In this document: piece after piece, positions 50,032-59,802 of the stretch
How the letters are laid out: the number at the start of each line of letters is the position of its first letter
How positions within the stretch are numbered: position 1 is the first letter of the stretch
Assembly (NCBI RefSeq): GCF_000231055.2
Contig: NZ_CM001466.1
Location: 494,121 to 558,120, forward strand
DNA: 64,000 bases
From: Saccharomonospora azurea NA-128
GTDB lineage: Bacteria > Actinomycetota > Actinomycetes > Mycobacteriales > Pseudonocardiaceae
Direction of reading: 5' to 3'
Made by a program: the position numbers and the translations under genes
The notes under the pieces: model-generated
What the model was told of the DNA's origin: nothing
Seen by the model: the letters and a program-made list of their open reading frames with translations, nothing else
The model's database searches: none

Positions 50032-52913
50032 CCCGCTTCCGTCCCCGTGGCCAGGACGACCTGGGCCCAGCAGGGCAGAAAGCGCGCGTCCAAGCCAACT
50101 TAGACGCCCTGCGGATACTCGCGTCGTTGCGTGAGGGCGCGCAGCCGCGCCCCGCCACACCGCGTGAACAGCAAGTCTTAGCGCGGTGGGCGGGATGGGG
50201 CGCGGTGCCGCAACTGTTCGACGAGCACCTGGATACCTTCACCGCGCAGCGCGACGAGCTACGGGAACTACTCACCGACGAGCAGTACCGGGCCGCAGCC
50301 CGCTCCACCCTCAACGCCCACTACACCGACGCCGCACTGGTAGAAGTGATCTGGGAAGGGCTTGCCCGTCTCGGTTTCCCCGGCGGCACGGTGCTGGAAC
50401 CCGGATGCGGCTCAGGCCATTTCATCGGCCTAGCTCCCGACACCGCCCGCATGGTCGGCGTCGAACGCGAGCCCATCAGCGCGGCCATCGCCGCAGCACT
50501 CTACCCGCACGCCGACATTCACACCGCAAGCTTCGCCGACATCACCACCACCGAGGCAAGCTTCGACGCGGCTGTCGGCAACGTACCGTTCGCCAACATC
50601 ACCCTGCACGACCCCCGGCACAACACCGGAAAACACTCCCTGCACAACCACTTCATCATCAAGTCACTCCACCTGACACGCCCAGGTGGGCTGGTTGCGG
50701 TGCTGACCTCGCGCTACACCATGGACGCGCGCAACCCCGCCGCACGGCGGGAGATGGCGCAGCTGGCTGACCTGGTCGGCGCCATCCGATTGCCCAGCGG
50801 AGCGCACCGCCGCGCCGCCGGAACAGAGGTCGTCACCGACCTGCTGATCTTTCGTCGCCGCGAACCCGAACGCCCTGCCCTCAATACCGAAGCCTGGGAA
50901 CGCGTGGTGCACACCACGCTCGGCGACGACGGCCCTGAGATCGAGATCAACCGCTACTTCCTCGACCACCCCGAGCACGTGCTCGGGGATCTGAAGGTGG
51001 GGCGCGGCCGGTTCAGCGCCGACGAGCTCGTGGTCCACGGCGAGCTCGCCGACCTGCCTGAACGGCTGGCCGCAGTGGTGGAGCGTGTGGCGGCTGATGC
51101 GCTCGAGCGGGGACTGGGCATGACACCCCCGCCGGAGACACCAGTCGAGACGCGCCCGACCACGACCGTCTCGGTCGTGGACCCCGAGGCCGCCCGGTTC
51201 GAAGGATTTCTGGCTGCCCGACCCGACGGCACCTTCACCCGCCGAGTCGCCAGCGCTGACCAGCCCTACACGCCACTAGCGAAACAGGCCGACGAACTGC
51301 GAGCCTTGCTCGGCCTGCGCGACACCGCGATGGCGTTGATCAAGGCTGAGCAAGCCAGTGTGGACGACACCAGCGAGATCACCGGGCTGCGCGCGGAGCT
51401 GAACAGCCGCTACGAGGCCTACAGCGAGCAGTACGGGGCGATCAACCGCTTCACCGTTCGTCGGCAGGCCCGCCAGGGCTGGCATGTGTTCCGGCAGTGG
51501 TGCGAGCAGCGCGGCTACGAGAGCATTCCCGCCAACCCCGACGACCTGCGCCTCTACTTTGAAGACCTCCGCCGCGCCGGAGTCGGACAAGACATCTTGT
51601 CCCGCCATCTGGACTCCATCACCAAAGCCCACACCCGCGCCTTCGAACGTGAAGTCGGCAAGGCCGCCACAAAGCTTGCCAAGCACCACAGCGACCCGGA
51701 GGAGAAACGCCGCCAGCTGTTAGAGGAGCACACACCACTCGACCTCTTGCGAAGGGCAGATCAAGAAGACCTTCGAATGCCTGAGGAAGTGGTGCAGGCT
51801 GCTGGCGAGGTCATTGCGCAAGCTCCGCAGAAGACGAACGACATGGTCGATCTCGACGAGCTCGGTCTGCGCAACGAGATCACCATGCGGCCCCCGCAGG
51901 GCGGATTCAGTGATGACCCGTTCGCCAACTATGTGCGCGCCCTGGAGAAGTTCGACCCCAGCACCCAGACCGCCCGCAAAGCCGACATCTTCCTCCGGCG
52001 TGTGATCAACCCAGTCCCAGAACGACTCGGCGCCGAGACCGCCGAGGAGGCGCTGTCGATCTGCTTGGACACCCATTCCCGCGTCGATCTCCACGTCATC
52101 GCCGACCTGCTGGGCCTGCCGGGGCCGCAGGAAGCGCGCGCGGCACTGGGGGAGATGGTCTACGACGACCCCGACACCGGGGAACCGGTGTGGGCTCCGC
52201 TGTATCTGTCGGGAAACGTGCGTCAGAAACTCGCCCGCGCCGAACTCGCGGCCGCCGACAATCCCGTGTTCAAGGTCAACGTCGCCGCCCTGCGACGCGT
52301 CGTCCCGAAGGACCTGGGACCGGAGGACATCGAGGTCCGTATCGGCTCCTGGATCGGCCCGGAGTACGTGCAAGCGTTCCTGCGCGAAGTCCTCGGGGAT
52401 CGCACAGTAACTGTCGAGTCGGCCGCAGGCATGTGGACCATCGACAACAAGGATTACCGGAAATCGGTGCGCGTCGCGGCTACCGAAATCTGGGGTGGCG
52501 GCGGACTGGATGCCTACCAGCTGACCGAGAAACTGCTCATCGGCGCCCCGATCCAGGTCAAGAAGACCATTGAGGTCGAGGGCTCCGAACGCGAGGTCCT
52601 CGATGTTGAGGCAACGGAAAACGCGCAAGACAAGGCGGCCGAGATCGGTGACCGATTCGCCGACTGGATCTGGGAAGACACCAGCCGCGCGGCGAGCGTG
52701 ATGCGCCGCTACAACGAGCTATTCAACGCCGAGATTCCCGCGGACTTCTCCAGCGTGGAGCTGTCCCTGCCGGGCCTGTCTCAGACGGCCCCCCCGTTGC
52801 GTCCACACCAGAAGGAAGCGGTGGCCCGCATCATCTACCAGCCCGCCACCGGCCTGGTGCACGACGTCGGCGCCGGCAAGACCCTTGAAATCATCGTCGG
52901 GATGGGGGTTTGA
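50028..52913 (+). pseudogene. DNA methyltransferase-helicase, truncated by Tn3 insertion
   Basis: A large element-borne protein. Order: N-terminal RFRPRGQDDLGPAGQKARV; SAM-binding motif VLEPGCGSGHF (50391-50423) and NVPF catalytic motif (50579-50590), an N6-adenine methyltransferase fold; a tyrosine-recombinase-like SAM-like DNA-binding segment (about 51450-51660, WHVFRQWCEQRGY...YFEDLRRAGVG); then a helicase start with LRPHQKEAVARI and Walker A DVGAGKT (52863-52883). It ends three codons later, inside the Tn3 end, so the helicase core is missing. No start codon is near its first conserved residue; the start shown is the earliest plausible position. Confidence 0.8.
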
Positions 52914-52944
52914 GGAACATCCGTGTCGGATCGTGCGCTAAGCG
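52905..52944 (+). repeat. Tn3-family left terminal inverted repeat
   Basis: Begins GGGGTTTGAGG and ends GTGCGCTAAGCG, the GGGG...GCTAAG pattern of 38-40-bp Tn3 ends. It lies where the helicase is cut and about 90 bp before the transposase. The partner end was not found. Confidence 0.7.
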
Positions 52945-53033
52945 TTCTCTCGGTTTGCCGCCGCGTTGACCTGCGGTGACGCGGTGCTGGAGTCTTCCGA
53001 GGTCATTTGTTGTCGATCTTGGAAAGGGCTGTT

Positions 53034-56000
53034 GTGGCAGTCGAGTTCCTGTCGGATGAACAGGCAGCTGCGCACGGGGCGTTCCCCGAGTCGCTGCCTC
53101 GGGGCGAGCTGGAGCGGTACTTCTTCCTGGATGACGCGGACCGGGAGCTGGTGCAGGGCAAGCGCCGACCGCATAACCGGCTCGGGTTCGCGATCCAGCT
53201 GACCAGCGTTCGTTACCTCGGACGGTTCATGCCGGACCCGCGTCAGGTTCCGGTGGAGGTGGCCGAGTACCTGGCCGAGCAGTTGGAGATCTCCGATCCG
53301 TCGTGTTTGAAGGACTACGGCGAGCGGGACGGCACCGCGCGCACCCACGCTGGGGAGATCCAGAACGCTGAGGGCTGGCGGGACTTCTCCGAGGTCATCA
53401 GCGAACTGAGCGAGTGGCTCGACGCCCGGGCGTGGACCACCGGCGACGGGCCGAAAGCGCTGTTCAATGCTGCGGTGGGCTGGCTGCGCGAGCGAAAAGT
53501 GCTGCTGCCGGGCGTGACCAGACTGGCGCGGGTGGTCGGGTCGTGCCGGGAGGCGGCGAACCAGCGGTTATGGGAAACGCTGCACGATCTCCTCGACGAC
53601 GACCAGCGCGCCGCCCTAGACGGGCTGCTGGAAGTCCCTGATGCGCAACGGAATTCGCACCTGGATCGGCTGCGGCGGCCGCCGGTGCGGGTGTCGGGTC
53701 CGGCGATGGTCGACGCGTTGCAGCGGGCCGCGGAGATCCTGGGGCTGGGGTTCGCCGAGGTCGACACCGAGGTGGTGCCACCGCGCCGGCTGGCCGAGTT
53801 GTCGCGGTACGGGGTGCAGGGCAAGGCCAGTCTGCTGCGCCGTCACGGTGATTCCCGGCGGGCGGCGACGCTTCTGGCCACAGTGACCTACTTGCAGACC
53901 CGGGCGGTCGATGACGCCCTGGACCTGCTGGACGTGCTGATCGCCTCGAAACTGCTGGCCCGTGCGGAGCGGGAATCGGCCAAGGAGAAGCTGCGCACCC
54001 TGCCCAAACTCGGCAAGGCATCGGCGAAGCTCGCGGCCGCACTCGGTGTGCTGCTGGAGGTCACCGGCGTGCACGACGATCTCGCCGAGCAGGCCGCCGA
54101 CGACGGCGACACCGTCGAGCCGGTGAGCTTGGCACAGGTATGGGCCGAGATCGAGGCCGTGGTGCCCCGCTCCGAGCTCGCCGAGGCGCTAGTCGCCGTG
54201 GTCGAACTCGCCGGTCCGCCGGACTCGGATGCCGATGAGGCGTGGCGGGCGGTGCTGGTGAAGCGGTTTGCCACGGTGCGGCCGTTCCTGCCGCTGTTGT
54301 GCGAGGTGATCCGATTCGGTGCGGCCCCGGACGGGCAGCGGGTGCTGGCGGCGTTGCGGGATCTGCCGAAGTTGTGGGGCGGCGGCCGCAACAAGGTCGA
54401 CCGCTCCGAAATCGACGAACAGCTGCTGATCGGCTCCTGGCGCCGCCTGGTGCTGCACGCACCGGAGCTCGAGCCGGGCACGGTGGACTGGCGCGCCTAC
54501 ACGTTCTGCGTGCTGGAACAGTTCCACCGCTGTTTGCGGCGCCGGGACATCTTCGCGGTCAACTCCAGCAAGTGGGGCGACCCGCGCGCCAAACTCCTCG
54601 CCGGGAGCGCATGGAACATGGCGAAGCCGGTGGTGCTGGCCAGCCTGAACCTGCCACCCGCCCCGGACGAGCACCTCGACGAACGCGCCGAGCTGCTGGA
54701 TGCCACCTTCCGCGAGGTCACCGCCGGGCTGCCCGACAACACCGCGGTGCGCTTCGACGAGCACGGCCGCCTGCACCTGGCCGCGCTGCCCGCGGAGGCG
54801 GAGCCGCCGAGCCTGGAGAACCTGCGGGTCCTGACCAACCGGATGCTGCCCCGCGTCGACCTCCCCGAGGTGCTGCTGGAGGTCTTCTCCTGGACCGGCG
54901 CCGACCAGGCGTTCACCTCGATCACCGGCGGCGAAGCCCGCCTGGCCGACCTGCACATCAGCATCGCCGCGCTGCTGGTGAGCGAGTCGTGCAATATCGG
55001 CTGGACCCCGGTCATCAAGCCGAGTGTCCCGGCGCTGACCCGCGACCGGCTCGCGCACGTGGACGCGACCTACCTGCGGATGGGCACGCTCAAAGCCGCC
55101 AACGGTGCCCTGATCGAGCACCAGGCCCGTATCGGGCTCGCGCAGACCTGGGGCGGCGGGCACGTGGCCAGCGTGGACGGGATGCGCTTCGTCGTGCCGG
55201 TGCAGACCATCAACGCCCGCCACAATCCCCATTACTGGGGCCAGAAACGGGGCGCGACCTGGCTGAACATGATCAACGACCAGGCCGCCGGGCTCGCCGG
55301 GAAAGTCGTGGCCGGTACCCCGCGCGACTCCCTGCACGTCCTGGACGTGCTCTACGACCGCGACGGCGGGCAGAAGCCGCAGATGATCGTCACCGATACC
55401 GCCTCCTACTCCGACATTGTGTTCGGTCTTCTCACCTTGGCGGGGTTCACCTACGCGCCGCAGCTGGCGGACCTGCCGGATCAGAAGCTGTGGCGCATCG
55501 ACACCCGCGCTGACTACGGCCCGTTCACCACGGCGGCCCGGGGTCGGATCGATCTGGAGCGGGTGCGGCGGCACTGGGAGGACATCCTGCGTGTCACCGC
55601 CTCTATCCACACCGGCGCCGTCCGCGCGCACGATGTGATCCGGATGCTGTCCCGCGACGGCCATCCCACCCCGCTCGGTGAGGCGATCGCCCACTACGGG
55701 CGCATCGAGAAGACCCTGCACGTGCTGCGGATGGTCGACGACACCGGCTACCGCCGCGACATCAAAGCCCAGGCCAACCTCCAGGAAGGCCGCCACGCCC
55801 TCGCGCGGCGGATCTTCCACGGCCAACGGGGCGAATTGCGGCAGCGCTACTACGAAGGCATGGAAGACCAGCTCGGCGCCCTCGGCCTGGTCCTCAACGC
55901 GCTGGTGTTGTTCACCACCCGCTACCTCGACGCCGCGATCGCCGAGCTGCGGGCCGGGGGCTACGAGGTCCGCGACGAAGACGCCGCCCGGCTCTCACCC

Positions 56001-56177
56001 TTCGTGCGGCACCACATCAACATGCTCGGCCGTTACTCGTTCCTGACCCCGGAGCTGGCCGGGGGGCTGCGACCCCTGCGCGACCCGGCGGCCCCGACGA
56101 AGACGAGACCGACTGAGACAGGTTGCGAGTGTCCGGGTCGGTTCGGCACGGCGCCGGCGTGGCCCCCGAGGGGGTAG
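53034..56177 (+). CDS. tnpA: Tn3-family transposase
   Basis: 1047 residues. N-terminal DUF4158-like domain (VEFLSDEQAAAHGAF, FFLDDADRELV), central DNA-binding region and C-terminal DDE catalytic domain (ASVDGMRF, VTDTASYSD, followed by HHINMLGRYSF). GTG 53034 gives the family start and has a purine-rich RBS. The last residues are read in a shifted frame: one extra base near 56088 would give DPGGPDEDETD with stop at 56114-56116, the normal ending; catalysis is unlikely to be affected. It moved into the helicase gene. Confidence 0.93.
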   Translation: MAVEFLSDEQAAAHGAFPESLPRGELERYFFLDDADRELVQGKRRPHNRLGFAIQLTSVRYLGRFMPDPRQVPVEVAEYLAEQLEISDPSCLKDYGERDGTARTHAGEIQNAEGWRDFSEVISELSEWLDARAWTTGDGPKALFNAAVGWLRERKVLLPGVTRLARVVGSCREAANQRLWETLHDLLDDDQRAALDGLLEVPDAQRNSHLDRLRRPPVRVSGPAMVDALQRAAEILGLGFAEVDTEVVPPRRLAELSRYGVQGKASLLRRHGDSRRAATLLATVTYLQTRAVDDALDLLDVLIASKLLARAERESAKEKLRTLPKLGKASAKLAAALGVLLEVTGVHDDLAEQAADDGDTVEPVSLAQVWAEIEAVVPRSELAEALVAVVELAGPPDSDADEAWRAVLVKRFATVRPFLPLLCEVIRFGAAPDGQRVLAALRDLPKLWGGGRNKVDRSEIDEQLLIGSWRRLVLHAPELEPGTVDWRAYTFCVLEQFHRCLRRRDIFAVNSSKWGDPRAKLLAGSAWNMAKPVVLASLNLPPAPDEHLDERAELLDATFREVTAGLPDNTAVRFDEHGRLHLAALPAEAEPPSLENLRVLTNRMLPRVDLPEVLLEVFSWTGADQAFTSITGGEARLADLHISIAALLVSESCNIGWTPVIKPSVPALTRDRLAHVDATYLRMGTLKAANGALIEHQARIGLAQTWGGGHVASVDGMRFVVPVQTINARHNPHYWGQKRGATWLNMINDQAAGLAGKVVAGTPRDSLHVLDVLYDRDGGQKPQMIVTDTASYSDIVFGLLTLAGFTYAPQLADLPDQKLWRIDTRADYGPFTTAARGRIDLERVRRHWEDILRVTASIHTGAVRAHDVIRMLSRDGHPTPLGEAIAHYGRIEKTLHVLRMVDDTGYRRDIKAQANLQEGRHALARRIFHGQRGELRQRYYEGMEDQLGALGLVLNALVLFTTRYLDAAIAELRAGGYEVRDEDAARLSPFVRHHINMLGRYSFLTPELAGGLRPLRDPAAPTKTRPTETGCECPGRFGTAPAWPPRG

Positions 56178-56201
56178 GTCCGTCAGGGCTTACCCCCTCG
56201 G
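56166..56201. terminator. Bidirectional hairpin between tnpA and merR-like gene
   Basis: CCGAGGGGGTA (56166-56176) pairs with TACCCCCTCGG (56191-56201): an 11-bp perfect stem and a 14-base loop, serving both convergent genes. Confidence 0.8.
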
Positions 56202-56202
56202 T

Positions 56203-56628
56203 TTAGGTAGCGCTGTCGTCGGCGCTGGTGTGGTTTTCGATGATGCGGCAGACGATGGCGTTCTCGCCGCGGCGCTGGCCCTCGCGGGCGGTCCGGCGGG
56301 CGGTGGCCAGCGAGCGGCGAAGCTGACGCAGTTCGGTCAGGGTGCGGTCGATCTCGGCGATGTGGGCGTCGAGAAGTTCGGTGACCCGCCCGCACGGCGC
56401 GGCCCCGTCGCGCTGCAGGTCGATGATGGTTTTGATCTCCGGCAGTGTCAGTCCGAGGGTTTTGGCCTGGCGGATGAACCGCAGCACGACAACGTCGTCG
56501 TCGCTGAACAGGCGGTAGCCGGCCTCGGTGCGTTCGGCGGGCGGCAGGAGCCCTTTGGATTCCCAGAGCCGGACCGCTTTCGCACTCACTCCTGCCGCCT
56601 TGGCCGCAGCACCCACGGTCATGTCCAT
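56203..56628 (-). CDS. MerR-family heavy-metal regulator
   Basis: 141 residues: MerR helix-turn-helix (TVGAAAKAAGVSAKAVRLWESKGLLPPAERTEAGYRLFSDDDVVVL), long dimer helix, and a Cys (GAAPCGRV, near 88; IVCRII near the end). ATG 56628 is chosen at the start of the domain. It is divergent from the HMA and ATPase genes, with a MerR-type promoter between. The metal is unknown; Cys spacing differs from MerR and CueR. Confidence 0.88.
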   Translation of the reverse strand: MDMTVGAAAKAAGVSAKAVRLWESKGLLPPAERTEAGYRLFSDDDVVVLRFIRQAKTLGLTLPEIKTIIDLQRDGAAPCGRVTELLDAHIAEIDRTLTELRQLRRSLATARRTAREGQRRGENAIVCRIIENHTSADDSAT

Positions 56629-56662
56629 AACGACCCCCTCTCGCGTGGCTGAGCGTTCCGCC

Positions 56663-56692
56663 TTGACCTTACCCCTGGGGCAAGGTTCTAGC
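56663..56692 (+). promoter_or_regulatory. MerR-type overlong-spacer promoter
   Basis: TTGACC followed by dyad ACCTTACCCCTGGGGCAAGG and TTCTAGC, giving a 18-19-base spacer. MerR-type activators untwist such promoters. It drives the HMA/ATPase genes. Confidence 0.7.
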
Positions 56693-56741
56693 GTGCGTTC
56701 GAGACTGAAAACCACAGGTCAGAAGAACGGAGTGCGTGGTC

Positions 56742-56963
56742 ATGGACACGTTGGTGTTGCAGGTGTCGGGGATGTCATGCGGCGGCTGTGAGCAGCGCAT
56801 CGACGCGGTGCTGCGCCGCGTCGAGGGAGTGCGGGAGGTCACCGCGGATCACACCACCGGTGCGGTGCGGGTCCGCATCGGCCCGGAACTGGCCGATCGC
56901 GGTGTGCTGGTCGAGCGGCTGGCCACCGCCGGTTACGAGGTCGTCGAGGGGGCGAACCAGTGA
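56742..56963 (+). CDS. HMA-domain metallochaperone
   Basis: 73 residues with SGMSCGGCEQRID, the GMxCxxC metal site, and HMA fold (VLRRVEGVREVTADHTTGAVRVRIG). It overlaps the ATPase by four bases and should deliver its metal. The pairing MerR-HMA-ATPase resembles copper or mercury modules. Confidence 0.88.
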   Translation: MDTLVLQVSGMSCGGCEQRIDAVLRRVEGVREVTADHTTGAVRVRIGPELADRGVLVERLATAGYEVVEGANQ

Positions 56964-59419
56964 GCACGGCCATCGCGGACCAGTCGGAGTTGTGGGCCAC
57001 CGAGCCCAGTCCCACGCCGGGGCATGAGCGGATTCGCGCCCGGATCGCGGGGCTGCACTGCTCGCTGTGCACCGGCACGATCGAGAAAGCCCTGGGGCGG
57101 CTGGACGGGGTCGAAACGGTGGCGGTGAGCCTGACCCACGAGCAGGCTCTGGTCGACTACGAGCCCGCACGTGTCTCGCCCCAGCAGATCTTGGGCACGC
57201 TGCGGGATATCGGCTATGAGCTGTATGACCCGCGCAAGCTGCGGGCTTTCGAAGACGAAGAGCGTGACCTGCTGCGCGAGGGCAAACGGCTGTTCACCGC
57301 GATCGGCGTGAGTCTGGCCGCGATGGTGCAGATCGCCGAGGGCTGGTGGACGATCGCGTGCGCCACCCTGCTGGTCGGGGCGCTCGCGCTGGTGTTTTCG
57401 ATCTTGCGCCCCGCCGGGCGGGCGCGGGCGGCCGGGTGGGCGGCCGCGGTCGCCGCCCCTGGCGCGCTGGCCTTGGCCGCTCGTTTCGCGGGGTGGCTGG
57501 AGCCGCCGGTGACCGGGTGGATCGCCGCCGGGCTGGCGGGGGTGATGGTGTTCGGGGTGGCCCCGCACATTCTGCGGATGGCGTATCAGTCCGCCCGCCG
57601 CGGCATCCTCAACCAGCACGTGCTGCTGGAGATCGGCGCGTTCGCCGGCATCACCGGCGGCATCATCGGCCTGACCGGCGTCCTGACGGATTATCCGACC
57701 GCGGAGTTCTTCGCGGTGGCAGCGATCGTAGCGACCTACCACATCTTCTCGGAGTGGCTGTCGCTGCTGGTCAAGACCCGCTCCAGCCAGTCGATCAAGA
57801 AACTGCTGGACCTGCAGCCCGACCTGGCCCGGCTGGTCACCGACTCCGCCGAGTCCGAGGTGCCCGTCGAGCAGGTGGAGGTGGGCCAGCTCGTGCGGGT
57901 GCGGCCCGGCGAGCGCATCCCCCTGGACGGGCGCATCCGCTCTGGCTACTCGGCCATCGACTTCTCGCTGGTCACCGGGGAACCGGTACCGGCCGAACGT
58001 GGACCGGGCGAGGAGGTCGTCGGCGGGGCGATCAACGGCACCGGCAGCCTGCTGATCGAGGTCACCGCGACCGGAGCGGAAGGCTTCCTGGCCCAGGTAG
58101 TGCGCCACGTGGAGGACGCCCGGGCGCTCAAGCCCGGCATCCTGCACCTCGTCGACAGGGTGCTGCGCATCTACACGCCCACCGTGCTCACCGTGGCCGC
58201 GACCGCACTGGTGGCCTGGCTCGGCGCGAGCTGGGCGCTCTCCGGGCAACCGGACGTGCACCGGGCGGTGTTCGCCGCACTGGGCGTGCTGGTGATGGGC
58301 TACCCGTGTGCGGTCGGGATCGCCGCGCCGCTGGCCATCGTGCGCGGCACCGGGCACGCCGCCGACCGGGGCATCGTCATGCGCACCGGGGAAGCCTTCC
58401 AGACCTTCCGGCTGGTGCGCCGCATCGTGCTGGACAAGACCGGCACCCTCACCCAAGGCCGCCCCACCGTGCGGGCCGTCGCCTCCACCCACGGCGACAC
58501 TGCCGCCGTGCTGGCGCTGGCCGCCGCGGCCGAGCACCACTCCGAACACCCCTTGGCCCGCGCTGTCATGGCCGCCGCCGAGGAGGCGGGCGTGACCGTG
58601 GCGCAGGCGCACGACTTCGAGTCGATGACCGGTTCCGGGGTGCGCGCCACCGTCGACGGCCACCACGTCCTGGTGGGCCGCCCCGGACTGCTCACCGACA
58701 CCGGCGTGGACCTGGCTGAGTTGTCGGACTGGATCACCGAGCAGGAAGCCGCCGGGCACACCGTTATCGCGGTGGCCGCCGACCAGGTGCTGCAGGGTGC
58801 GATCGCACTGGGCGACCAGGTGCGGCCCGACGCCGCCGAGGCGGTCGCGGCCATGCGCCGGGCGGGGATGGAGCCGGTGTTGGTCACCGGCGACAACCAG
58901 CGTGCCGCACGCCACGTCGCCGGCCAACTCGGCATCGAGCAGGTGCACGCCGGGGTGCGCCCGGACGGCAAGGCCGAGATCGTGCGCGAGCTGCAGGCCG
59001 GCGGCACCCGGGTGGCCATGGTCGGCGACGGCATCAACGACGCCCCCGCCCTGATGCAGGCCGACGTGGGCCTCGCCGCAGGCGGCGGCACCGACATCGC
59101 CGTGGAATCCGCCGACATCGTCCTGCTGCGCGAGGACGTCACCGCGGTACTCGACGCCCGTGAGATCAGCGCCCGCGCCTACCGGCGCACCCGCACCAAC
59201 GTCGGCTTGGCGTTCACCTTCAACGGCCTGGGCATCCCGCTGGCCTCCACCGGGCTGATCTCCCCGGTGTGGGCCATGGTCGCCATGGCCGCCTCGGTGA
59301 CCACGATCTTCCTCAACTCCTTCGGCACCCGCCCCTCGCTGCTCATCAACGCCATCACCAGCGTCGGCCGCGCCCGCGGCCCAGCAGACCAGCAATCCGC
59401 CGAGCGGACCGTGGCCTGA
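56960..59419 (+). CDS. Heavy-metal P1B ATPase with YPC membrane motif
   Basis: 819 residues: N-terminal HMA-like domain with LHCSLC (Cys34, Cys37), eight membrane segments, TGEP actuator loop, unusual transmembrane motif MGYPCAVGIAAPLA (Tyr448-Pro-Cys450 in place of CPC), DKTGT (Asp492), SEHPLA and GDGINDAP. The membrane metal site therefore differs from CopA (CPC), CadA (CPC) and the P1B-4 pump at 1 kb (SPC). The transport substrate is not established; linkage to an HMA chaperone, MerR and mer genes suggests a soft metal. It is Tn3-side cargo. Confidence 0.9.
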   Translation: MSTAIADQSELWATEPSPTPGHERIRARIAGLHCSLCTGTIEKALGRLDGVETVAVSLTHEQALVDYEPARVSPQQILGTLRDIGYELYDPRKLRAFEDEERDLLREGKRLFTAIGVSLAAMVQIAEGWWTIACATLLVGALALVFSILRPAGRARAAGWAAAVAAPGALALAARFAGWLEPPVTGWIAAGLAGVMVFGVAPHILRMAYQSARRGILNQHVLLEIGAFAGITGGIIGLTGVLTDYPTAEFFAVAAIVATYHIFSEWLSLLVKTRSSQSIKKLLDLQPDLARLVTDSAESEVPVEQVEVGQLVRVRPGERIPLDGRIRSGYSAIDFSLVTGEPVPAERGPGEEVVGGAINGTGSLLIEVTATGAEGFLAQVVRHVEDARALKPGILHLVDRVLRIYTPTVLTVAATALVAWLGASWALSGQPDVHRAVFAALGVLVMGYPCAVGIAAPLAIVRGTGHAADRGIVMRTGEAFQTFRLVRRIVLDKTGTLTQGRPTVRAVASTHGDTAAVLALAAAAEHHSEHPLARAVMAAAEEAGVTVAQAHDFESMTGSGVRATVDGHHVLVGRPGLLTDTGVDLAELSDWITEQEAAGHTVIAVAADQVLQGAIALGDQVRPDAAEAVAAMRRAGMEPVLVTGDNQRAARHVAGQLGIEQVHAGVRPDGKAEIVRELQAGGTRVAMVGDGINDAPALMQADVGLAAGGGTDIAVESADIVLLREDVTAVLDAREISARAYRRTRTNVGLAFTFNGLGIPLASTGLISPVWAMVAMAASVTTIFLNSFGTRPSLLINAITSVGRARGPADQQSAERTVA

Positions 59420-59500
59420 TCAGTCACGCAACACCGGGTCTGACCGCACAGCAACCGGTTCAGGGACAGCCCTCCCCTGGACCTTCACACAGGAATTGAC

Positions 59501-59775
59501 GTGTCTGATCAACTGACAAAACCCGCTGCTCCCCGCGGGATGCTGGCGCTACTGACCCCGGCGGCGTTTGTGATCTTCGCGCAGATCTTCATGGTCGCCC
59601 CGCTGATCCCAAGGTTGGGCGAGGTCTTCCACACCTCGCCCGACCTAGTCGGGCTGGCCGTGCCCGCCTACTTGATCCCCTACGGCGCGATGGTGCTGGT
59701 GTGGGGACCAGTCTCCGAACACCTCGGACGCCGACCGGTCATCCTCGGCTCACTGGCCGCCCTCACCGCGCTAGC
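59501..59775 (+). pseudogene. MFS transporter, N-terminal fragment
   Basis: About 92 residues of a major facilitator: three membrane segments with the loop motif WGPVSEHLGRRPVIL. The sequence then loses family character near 59773 and reads into the end of merB. The rest is missing. The junction marks where the mer module joined the ATPase block. Confidence 0.78.
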
Positions 59776-59802
59776 CAGGCGGCCCGGATCGACAAGCCCG
59801 GT

